From Bog-473 sp963736525 (lineage in GTDB: Bacteria > Actinomycetota > Acidimicrobiia > Acidimicrobiales > RAAP-2), in the NCBI GenBank assembly GCA_963736525.1, contig CAVTPF010000022.1:1-64000 (forward strand): a stretch of 64,000 nucleotides of DNA, in the 5' to 3' direction. Positions 1 through 6,803 of this stretch are shown one piece after another. The notes beneath the pieces were generated by a model. It saw nothing but the letters and a program-made list of their open reading frames with translations. It was not told where the DNA came from and searched no databases. The position numbers and the translations under genes are program-made. The stretch's first letter is position 1. Each line of letters begins with the position of its first letter.

Positions 1-112
1 CCGAGGCGCTGGATCGGCTCGCGGCGGAAGCGGCACCGCAACCCCAGAGCATCTGTGCCGAGACGGCCACACCCACCACCATCGTGACCACTGTCTTGCG
101 TTTACGACTCAT
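1..112 (-). CDS. N-terminus of a secreted or lipoprotein-like protein (runs off the window)
   Basis: Only the first 37 codons are in the window; the rest lies beyond base 1. They read from an ATG at 112 as a basic n-region (MSRKRK), a hydrophobic stretch containing VVTMVVGVAVSAQM, and then LWGCGAAS. That is the layout of a signal peptide, possibly a lipobox with Cys25. The function cannot be told from this piece. The gene points out of the window and has no partner nearby. The frame was read directly from the reverse complement. Confidence 0.5.
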   Translation of the reverse strand, partial: MSRKRKTVVTMVVGVAVSAQMLWGCGAASAASRSSAS

Positions 113-324
113 TTGCACCCCCACCGTCCGGAGCCACGTCGAAAGCGGTCACAATGCGCCCTATCGTAAAGTTGGGTCAACCACAACGAGGGATGGTGTG
201 CATTCAGGGGTCGTCGCCGCCACAGAAGCGGGCATCGGGAGACCAACGAGAACCCCTCACCGTCCCGCAGAGCGATTCTGAGAGGGTCGGTTGAGCGAGA
301 CGGCGGCGGTCAACGAGCGGGGCT

Positions 325-507
325 CTACTCCATCGGTTGGTTGAGGGCATTGATCGCCATGACGTACTGCTCGGCCAGGAAGTAGACATCCGTCGCCTGA
401 TCTTGTCCGCTGCGGAAGGTGGTGGATGAGTTGAACAGGCAGTAGATGTAGCCCTTCGTGAAGGCCGACGTCTCGCTGGTGTTATAGAGGCGGACGAATG
501 CTTGCTA
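325..507 (-). pseudogene. C-terminal remnant of an unidentified protein
   Basis: On the minus strand an open stretch of about 59 codons reads like real protein (QAFVRLYNTSETSAF, then KGYIYCLFNSSTTFRSG and QATDVYFLAEQYVMAINALN) and ends at a TAG at 325-327. It has no usable start. Immediately upstream in the same frame is a TAG (505-507) preceded by HFNRSW, which suggests one codon mutated to stop and a lost 5' end. The family is not recognised. It fits the decayed character of the first 9 kb. Confidence is limited because the piece is short. Confidence 0.4.
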
Positions 508-774
508 CCACGAGCGGTTGAAATGGATTCGTCGGTCCGGCGGCCCGAGCAATCTACGGATGGATCAGCCTGACGGCTCAGACGTCGGAAGGGTGCCCCA
601 TAACACACGAGCGAATCATCGTTGACACTGCCCCCGACTGCCGGGAAGGGGCGTACTACGCAACCAAACTCTGTGACTCGACCCGGTGCTCCGCCTTGTC
701 AACGGCGGCGATGGGAAGAATGATCAGGGTGGCCTTTGGGCAGAGCGACCGCCATCGCTGCCAGACTTCAGCCC

Positions 775-1754
775 GTGACCAATCCTCCTGACGCTCCCGA
801 GCAAGTCACCGCCCAGATGGGCTCCGACGCAGAGGGTCAGGGTCGGATCTCATGGTGGTCGCGGAATGCGGCACGGCTGAGGGACCAGTGGCTTGTTATC
901 ATTGTTAGCGGAGTCGTGAGTGTGATAATCACATTCGCGGGACTCACGATTGCCAAGGAAGTCGGGGCCTTCACCGCATCTCCACCTCCGTCAGTGAGGG
1001 CAAGCATTCAAGTTCCCTCCGGCGAAGAACCATCCATTGGTCCTAGTGACCTGATCCGGTTCACAGTGGAGCACTTGCCGGCAGGTTGGTCGGCTTGGAT
1101 CGCCATAGTCAGTGGTGTCAACAACATCTATCCCGAGGCGCCGGGCGTCTTAGATCCTGGCAGTCACGATGCCTTCAGCGCTAGCGACGTCACGCTTGGT
1201 GCCACGACAGGCAAAATGTGTGTCGTCGGAGCAGATCCGAATGCAAGCGGTGCATTTGAGAGCTACTACGCCTATCAAGAAGTTCTCTCGACAGCAACTA
1301 GAGCTTTGCGAGTCCGATCGGTGGTGGATGGAATGCCTCATCGGACGTGCGCTACCTCGCGTGTGAGCAAGTTCGTAGCTCGTCTTAGGACGTTGCGGTT
1401 GCTCTGGCTCGAACGCTATCTAAGGAGCAAAGAGCTGATGCGTGGAGGCGTGTCGAGAGCATGCGTCACATCGCGGCGTGTCGGACGGTGGAGGGAGTAT
1501 CCCGGTACGCCGGGACGGTGGGGCAGTTCTGCGAATACAAGCAGGCGTTGTTCCCATTGCCGTTCCTACACTTGAGAGGTGACCAGTTGGAGACGGATTA
1601 TCCCTCTCCAACCGAGCGGCATCATCCTGGAATCAATATTGACTTCATCGAGGAGCGCCCACAGAGTGAGGCTTGGCATCGCATCGACGCCTACGACCAG
1701 CTGCTCGTGGATTACGGTGAAGGGGACATCATTGATCACTCCTCGTCCAGCTGA
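775..1754 (+). pseudogene. Membrane-anchored hypothetical protein, apparently frameshifted
   Basis: From a GTG at 775 the frame gives a cytoplasmic N-tail, one membrane segment (around residues 38-60, VIIVSGVVSVIITFAGL) and an extracellular domain with good codon use to about 1380. There it stops looking like protein, while the frame one base earlier (ATG at 1461, open from 1389) becomes convincing: SKEQRADAWRRVES, AGTVGQFCEYKQALFPLPF and a tail ending DYGEGDIIDHSSSS. The simplest reading is one gene of about 325 codons with a frameshift near 1380-1389; the alternative is two genes, the second of 97 residues from ATG 1461. No family is recognised. It could be a sequencing error or true decay. 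Confidence 0.45.
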
Positions 1755-2002
1755 ATTCGATTGGGTCCCGAAATCAGCCCTGCCCCGAGTCGTTCAGTCT
1801 CGTAGCGGCCGCCGAGGTATGGCGACGGATAGCTCGCCAGGCACCCGCGGTCGGCGCCGAGCTGATACGGAATCCCTCTGGAGGCCGTGCGGCCTAGAGC
1901 CAGGCGAAACTCCTTCAGTCGCGTGAGTCCCTCGATGTGCTGCGTGCAGCTCCACACCCGCAACCAGCGATCCCCGCTTGAGCGAACCTGCTCCCGGTCC
2001 AA
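1736..2002 (-). CDS. Small hypothetical protein
   Basis: 88 codons from ATG at 2002 to TGA at 1736. Third codon positions are mostly G or C and the composition is balanced (for example WLRVWSCTQHIEGLTRL and GGRYETERLGAGLISG), so it looks more like a gene than the other open frames here. Its 3' end overlaps the convergent gene ending at 1754 by 19 bases. It has no signal peptide, membrane segment or recognised domain. The rest of the 2003-2175 gap shows nothing. Confidence 0.3.
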   Translation of the reverse strand: MDREQVRSSGDRWLRVWSCTQHIEGLTRLKEFRLALGRTASRGIPYQLGADRGCLASYPSPYLGGRYETERLGAGLISGPNRIQLDEE

Positions 2003-2175
2003 GTCGGCGTCTCCACGCAGTGAGCGGGCTTCCCCTGGCGGTCGTGGGCATCCTCAAGCAATGGCCGACTTCGGCGACAAAGGCGTTTGCGCAGGGATCG
2101 CCCGGACTCGCCTGCATGGGGGGCATCCTCGCACCCGGGTGTTCCGACAGGATCGCTGCCGCTCGGCGAGGAGCA

Positions 2176-3840
2176 CTATTGACCCGTCGGATCGGTCCCC
2201 GAGGATGGCACTGTTGGTCCGGCCCCTTGAAGATCAACGGTGCCTCCTCCATCTGGGAAGTACTTCACTGAAGTGATCTGACAGCTGAAGGGCTGGTCCG
2301 AATATTCACCGACCGCGTTGCCGACCAGGCCGTCCACGGTTTGCAACTGTGGATAACTCTCTTTAGTGAATGGGGTGAAGACCGCCGGCGCAACGTCGAG
2401 TACGGATCCATCGGTCGCCAAGAAGTCGACAGTCACGAGGTAGGAGCTGTAGTCGTCGGTCTCTCCGGTGACTTCTACGTCGGCGTGCCTAAACCCGCTT
2501 TGGTCAGTGAAGCAGTAGAGAATCGTCGCATTGACTCCGCCACTCGCGCCGGAGGTAGTTGACGTTGTTGTCGGGGTTTGGCTGATCGTGCTCGTCGTTG
2601 TGGTGCTGGCGCCTCTCGGAACAACGGACTCGTAGTAGTTGCACGCATTTATTGCGTTTGACTGGTCGAAGGTCTGGCCGTGTTCTGGGAAGTACCATTC
2701 GACTTCCGTGTACGCCGAAACGCCACTACAACTGCCAAGGTTGAAGGCGACGATTGTCGCTGAATCTTGAGAGCCTTCTGCTACGGACTCGTCTCCGGAG
2801 ACATAGTCGCTGGTCCCCGTCCCTACGGCTTTGGTCCCTCCCCATGACTTCCATGTGATGTCGCCGACAACGCCCGTCGGATCCCCTCCGTTTGAAACCA
2901 ATGTCGGCCTGAACTGGCCGTAGCCCCCGCCGCTAGTTGGCCAGTTGGCGCCGAGGGTCGGGACGCGAAGGATCGTGAGGCCACTAGTCGATGGAGCGGA
3001 TGCTAAGGCTCGATCTTCACCGTCTGAAACGACGTTGTAGCGAAGAGTCTTCCAGCCTGTAGGGAGCGAAGAGGAGGAGTAGGACCACAACTTGCCCGAA
3101 GCATCGCTGGCATTGCAATGGCTGAACGAGACGGACTGAAAGTCAGGGAAAGCCGTCAGCGTCGTGCCCTGTTGGATCGGGTCCTCGAGAATGCATTCAG
3201 CAGTATGGCGATGCGCATGGGTCAGCCAGAACTTGGTGTGCGTCCAAATCTCGTTTCCGTCGCGATAGTCGGAGATTGTCCAGCGCGTGTATGTGTCGTG
3301 ATCAACGACCGATGCCGAGATGGCATCCCCTGGACGGACCGATATCGCGGTTGAGCACAGCTGCCAGCTCCGGCACCCGAGCACAACCGGTTTGACGTAG
3401 CTACCCGTGACGTTGCTTTGAACGATATTGGGAGAGCCATAATCCTCGGCGAAGGCGTAGTACCGAGCTGATCCGTCAGCGCAGATTGAGTAAGTACCGG
3501 TTTGATAGAGAGTCTCGATCGTTAATTTGCCTGTCGAGGTGTCTCCACCTAGCCCGACCCACTCCGAGGAGACTGAGTTCTCTTCAGCTGCGCACACGAC
3601 ACTCGGTACGGTCCACGAACCGAATGATCCTCGTACGTTGGCACGAGATGGATCTTGAATGACGTATCCAGCCCAATTTGAATTGGAGGGATGAGTCGAC
3701 TGGGTCGCGGAAGCGGCATTCTGCACACCAGATAGAAGGCCGATGAAGAGGAGGACGAGTGCCGAGCACTGAACGACCATGAGATGAACTCGATTTCGCC
3801 GTTGTCGCTGTGGTGAGAGTTCGGACAGCGAAGTCTGCAC
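2176..3840 (-). CDS. Secreted G1-family (eqolisin-type, glutamic) endopeptidase
   Basis: 554 codons. An N-terminal signal peptide (about residues 20-46, LVLLFIGLLSGVQNAASA) is followed by a domain with the eqolisin landmarks: SNWAGYV, FGSWTVPSV, SSEWVGLGGD, a Gln in ETLYQTGT (candidate catalytic Gln) and a Glu in AECILEDP (candidate catalytic Glu; the family has AEW-[IV]-[VL]-E-x-P). A Ser/Thr-rich linker (about residues 405-430) separates it from a C-terminal beta-type domain of about 110 residues. The family is known for acid-active secreted proteases in fungi, archaea and some acid-tolerant bacteria. The annotated GTG start at 3840 lacks a well-placed ribosome site; a good one (GGAAA) precedes an ATG at 3847 in another frame, so an N-terminal frameshift or a start at ATG 3780 is possible. 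Confidence 0.8.
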   Translation of the reverse strand: MQTSLSELSPQRQRRNRVHLMVVQCSALVLLFIGLLSGVQNAASATQSTHPSNSNWAGYVIQDPSRANVRGSFGSWTVPSVVCAAEENSVSSEWVGLGGDTSTGKLTIETLYQTGTYSICADGSARYYAFAEDYGSPNIVQSNVTGSYVKPVVLGCRSWQLCSTAISVRPGDAISASVVDHDTYTRWTISDYRDGNEIWTHTKFWLTHAHRHTAECILEDPIQQGTTLTAFPDFQSVSFSHCNASDASGKLWSYSSSSLPTGWKTLRYNVVSDGEDRALASAPSTSGLTILRVPTLGANWPTSGGGYGQFRPTLVSNGGDPTGVVGDITWKSWGGTKAVGTGTSDYVSGDESVAEGSQDSATIVAFNLGSCSGVSAYTEVEWYFPEHGQTFDQSNAINACNYYESVVPRGASTTTTSTISQTPTTTSTTSGASGGVNATILYCFTDQSGFRHADVEVTGETDDYSSYLVTVDFLATDGSVLDVAPAVFTPFTKESYPQLQTVDGLVGNAVGEYSDQPFSCQITSVKYFPDGGGTVDLQGAGPTVPSSGTDPTGQ

Positions 3841-3901
3841 GAAGCATGGTTTGTGGCTTTCCTTTCAGCTGCTTCGAGTGGACGCTCGCATTCGACCGTG
3901 G

Positions 3902-4492
3902 CTACGGAAGGCCAGGATCAAAGGCATTGGCGATAGCCTGACCACAGGCAGCTAACACCTCCGTATGGACAGGGTTGATGTCGTTCCAGAGTTTGGAGTA
4001 GCGAGCAATTATGTTCTGCGCCTGCGGACTGCTGGCAGAGATCTTGGCCGACGGCTGGGCGGATGGAATAAGACGCAACAATGCCTCAGCATTGCGTCCA
4101 AAGCGTCTGACTGCTGGATCGGACGGCGGAGCAATAGAGGTCGCGTGCTCTACCGGCTCCAAGATTGTTCGAAGCTCTTTGAGCTGGGCGGCCCATGAAG
4201 CATTGTCCGGAGTATTGACGCTGCGAGCATCTGCGTTTGCTTTGGCGAGCGCAGTACAGAAAGCCTTATTGGTCGCTGGCGACGATGCCGCGGCCGGCCG
4301 AGTCTGCACGCCGAAAAGGACGGCCCCGAGAGCCAGCGCCGGAACGCACCACAGTAAGGATCGGCCCCGGGAGACGAAGCGCCTATCTGTTTGATCGCTT
4401 ATGGCTTCACCTCTTGCCCATGCTCGAATCCGCCAATGGTGCGAGGTTTTAGCCGATCTGGCGGTTCCGTGCCACCGTTCCTGGTGCCCCAC
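3902..4492 (-). CDS. Secreted hypothetical protein
   Basis: 196 codons. The first 40 residues are basic and of uncertain reality. Then comes a clear hydrophobic signal (about residues 46-70, LLWCVPALALGAVLFGVQTRPAAAS) and a helical exported domain with two Cys (in FCTALAKANADAR and LAACGQAIANAF). No ATG/GTG lies nearer the signal peptide in frame. Its size and helical pattern resemble the many small secreted proteins of actinobacteria, but no named family is recognised. It lies 61 bases upstream of the G1 peptidase on the same strand and could be co-transcribed with it. Confidence 0.5.
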   Translation of the reverse strand: MGHQERWHGTARSAKTSHHWRIRAWARGEAISDQTDRRFVSRGRSLLWCVPALALGAVLFGVQTRPAAASSPATNKAFCTALAKANADARSVNTPDNASWAAQLKELRTILEPVEHATSIAPPSDPAVRRFGRNAEALLRLIPSAQPSAKISASSPQAQNIIARYSKLWNDINPVHTEVLAACGQAIANAFDPGLP

Positions 4493-4689
4493 CCGCCGTT
4501 ACCGGCGATTGCGTGGCCAGCCGGAGCCGCCCATGCCTCCGACACCGCTCGCTCCGGATCATCGGTTCACCCGTCCGCACTACCGCTGACCGTCTCAAAA
4601 TTCCGGTTACCGAGTGCCGCTCCGTACGCTTCTTGGCCTAGAGCCCGAAAGTGCCTGCTTGAGACTTGGTGCAGACACTGCGGCTGATC

Positions 4690-4873
4690 CGTAGCGTTTA
4701 GAGGTCCTGGTGGGGTCGCTCACAAAGTGCCTGCCGCCGGTGCAGCCGGTTGGCTTTCGTTCGAAGAGCCTCCCGCCAGGGCTTCGCCATGGAGTGGCTC
4801 AAAAGAGGATCGAGCACGAACGTCCGAAAGCAGGAGTGCCCCCCGTGGTTCCATCACGACCAAGGAGGTAGTC
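4690..4873 (+). ncRNA. IS110 left-end noncoding region, candidate bridge (seek) RNA
   Basis: IS110-group elements encode, in the noncoding left end before the transposase, a structured bridge RNA that pairs with target and donor DNA. The sequence here has a candidate hairpin at 4763-4785 (GAAG/CTTC and CCT/AGG stems, loop 4772-4777) and a repeated GCCGGT around 4739-4750. No fold calculation was possible, so the RNA is inferred from family knowledge and position only. Confidence 0.3.
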
Positions 4874-5893
4874 ATGCATGTAGTGATCGGCGTCGATCCG
4901 CACAAGGCATCGCACGCAGCGGTGGCCATCGACGAGGGCGAGGACGAGCTCTCCAGCGTCAGGGTGCGGGCCACCCGGCGCCAAGTGGACCAGTTGGTGA
5001 GCTGGGCCGAACCGTTCGAGAAGCGCACCTGGGCCATCGGGTCGGCCGGTGGGTTGGGCTACTTGTTGGCCCAGCAGCTAGTCGCTCGGGGCGAGGACGT
5101 CCTCGACGTACCCGCGACCTTGGCCTCTCGCATCCGGGTGCTCGCCACCGGGCGCTCGAACAAGAACGACCCCAACGACGCCCGCTCGGTCGCCATCGCT
5201 GCTTTTCGGGCCCCAGGTTTGCGCAGTGTCCAGCCCGCTGACCACTCCCAGGTCCTTCGGCTCCTCGCCAAGCGCAACATGGACCTCGGCAGTCATCGCA
5301 CCCGGGTGATCTGTCGTCTTCATGCGCTCCTCGCCGAGCTCGCACCGGGCGGAATTGCCAAGGAACTCTACGTTTCAGACGCCGAGCGGCTCATGGCCAA
5401 GATCACGCCCGAGACCCCGGCCGAGCAGGTCCGCTACGACCTGGCCCTCGAGCTTCTCGACGACGTCCGCCGGCTCGACGCCCAGACAAAGGAGTCGCAC
5501 CGCCGGATCCGGGTCGCCGTGAAGGCCTCGGGCACGACGCTGACCAACGTCTATGGGGTGGGCCCGATCATCGCCGCGCAGATCATCGGTTACACCGGCG
5601 ACGTCGGCCGCTTTGCCAACCGGGATGTCTTCGCCTCCTACAACGGCACCGCCCCGATCGAATGGTCCTCAGGTGGCCGTGTCGTGCACCGGCTCTCGCG
5701 GCGCGGGAACCGACGGCTCAACCACGCTCTCCACATGGCTGCCATCACCCAGATCCGTAATCCCGGGACAAATGGACGCATCTACTTCGAGCGCAAGGTC
5801 GCCGAGGGCAAGACCAAGAAGGAGGCGCTTCGCTCCCTCAAGCGCCAGATCTCTAACGCCGTCTACCGACAGCTCGTCCTCGACGCCGGGTGA
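4874..5893 (+). CDS. IS110-family transposase (DEDD recombinase)
   Basis: 339 residues from ATG 4874, supported by AAGGAGG at 4862-4868. The N-terminal RuvC-like DEDD domain shows D8 (GVDPHK) and D99/D102 (KNDPNDA). The C-terminal Tnp_IS110 domain has the helix-hairpin-helix-like VYGVGPIIAAQIIGYTGD and the NGTAPIEWSSGG segment that carries the serine nucleophile in this family. The position expected to hold the second catalytic acid reads RTWAIGSAGG, with G56 (codon GGG at 5039-5041) where relatives have Glu (WAVE). If that alignment is right the enzyme may be inactive, one A-to-G change from functional. Otherwise full length, no frameshift. Confidence 0.9.
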   Translation: MHVVIGVDPHKASHAAVAIDEGEDELSSVRVRATRRQVDQLVSWAEPFEKRTWAIGSAGGLGYLLAQQLVARGEDVLDVPATLASRIRVLATGRSNKNDPNDARSVAIAAFRAPGLRSVQPADHSQVLRLLAKRNMDLGSHRTRVICRLHALLAELAPGGIAKELYVSDAERLMAKITPETPAEQVRYDLALELLDDVRRLDAQTKESHRRIRVAVKASGTTLTNVYGVGPIIAAQIIGYTGDVGRFANRDVFASYNGTAPIEWSSGGRVVHRLSRRGNRRLNHALHMAAITQIRNPGTNGRIYFERKVAEGKTKKEALRSLKRQISNAVYRQLVLDAG

Positions 5894-6278
5894 GCGGCCC
5901 GGGAGGACATTAGGGAACGACTCATAGCCGCGTGGTCGGCTCTGCACCCTGAAGGCCGGCTCTTTGGCGAAGTCACTCCCGGACCATCTCAAAGCCTACG
6001 CATCTGTACCGTCTCGTGACGGGCCGATTTCGTCGCGCCCTTTGGACGCCGAAATTGGGGTCTTGACACAAAGAGGATTCGTACTGGGCGACCTACAAGA
6101 GATCGAGTCCTGCCGCCGAGGAGGGAGGTTCTGTCCCAACTCCGTCCCAACAATCGGGTCTCAGCGCGTCCCGCTAGATTTCACTCGATCTCACATGGCT
6201 CGAAGAGGAGCTTGGTGGCCACGACATATCGGGACTCGACGGCATGGACCGGGACTCGGAGAAAATCCTTTCATCTCC
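5894..6278. other. Gene-free stretch between the IS110 transposase and the tRNA fragment
   Basis: 385 bases with no convincing coding frame. The first 100 probably contain the right end of the IS110 element (two GGC-GGCTCT-like repeats near 5938-5965 could form a stem). The segment 6240-6278 aligns without gaps to 9351-9389 (see the repeat at 9351), so it belongs to the flank of the attachment-site remnant. Confidence 0.4.
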
Positions 6279-6323
6279 CTCGTAATGCGCAGGTCAGGAG
6301 TTCGAATCTCCTCTCAGGCTCCA
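6279..6323 (+). other. 3' half of a tRNA-Thr(CGT)-like gene: attachment-site remnant
   Basis: The 45 bases read as anticodon loop CTCGTAA, the 3' anticodon strand TGCGC, variable AGGTC, a perfect T-arm (AGGAG, loop TTCGAAT, CTCCT), acceptor strand CTCAGGC, T and an encoded CCA. No matching D-arm or 5' acceptor strand lies upstream, so this is not a functional tRNA. A copy starting exactly in the anticodon loop is what tyrosine-recombinase integration into a tRNA gene leaves at the far end of an element. The intact tRNA would be expected to the left, outside the window. Confidence 0.65.
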
Positions 6324-6493
6324 GTAGTCCTGGTCGGAGGACCACTCGTCGAGTCGAATGATGTGAAGGTGTTTGGCTGTCCCAACAATTGCCGCACAAT
6401 TGCCGCCTTGGACGGATCTGGGCACCCTAGGACCGGCTTTCGCATTCGTTTGGGCACCCACCGGACTCTCCAAGCCAGCGTGCGCGCCGGGTT

Positions 6494-6683
6494 TCACACA
6501 AGGAGGCTGAAGCGCGGGTAGCGATCCGTGAGGAATCCGTCGTAAGCCTCGACCCGCTGCACATGGCGGTAGGCGCTGACGAGGTGTCCCGAAGCCCTTC
6601 GGGGAATCCCCCGTGACGAACACCGCGACGAGGCCGGCGAGGACACCCAGTCCGGCCGCGATGGCCAACGACGACGCATCCAA
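6494..6683 (-). pseudogene. Frameshifted DUF4389-like membrane protein remnant
   Basis: From ATG 6683 the frame gives a membrane helix (LAIAAGLGVLAGLVAVFV) and TGDSPKGFG, then loses sense. One frame over the sequence continues as HLVSAYRHVQRVEAY and FLTDRYPRFSLLV, ending at TGA 6494. Joined, TG-x-x-P-x-G, a helix with VEAY and the C-terminal LTDRYP-x-FSL match the end of DUF4389 membrane proteins. The 5' half of a normal family member (about 100 residues) is missing or lies degraded toward 6798. A one-base shift near 6605-6615 explains it. Confidence 0.55.
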
Positions 6684-6803
6684 CCTCAGGGCATGACGGT
6701 CTCAACGATCGGTCAAGCCTCGTGCCCGCGGCCGCGCGAAGGACGGAGGTTGGAACATGAAGGCGGCCGCCGGCACGACCTATCGGGTTCCGCTGCATTG
6801 GGA

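Larger units (their letters stand above)
4690..5990 (+). mobile_element. IS110-family insertion sequence (ends approximate)
   Basis: A single IS110-type transposase gene with a noncoding flank of roughly 180 bases on its left and a short one on its right. IS110 elements lack terminal inverted repeats and duplicate no target, so the ends cannot be fixed from one copy. The limits given are the widest plausible span between the neighbouring coding-like sequence and the region after the transposase. The element sits in the decayed, integration-prone left arm. Confidence 0.5.
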
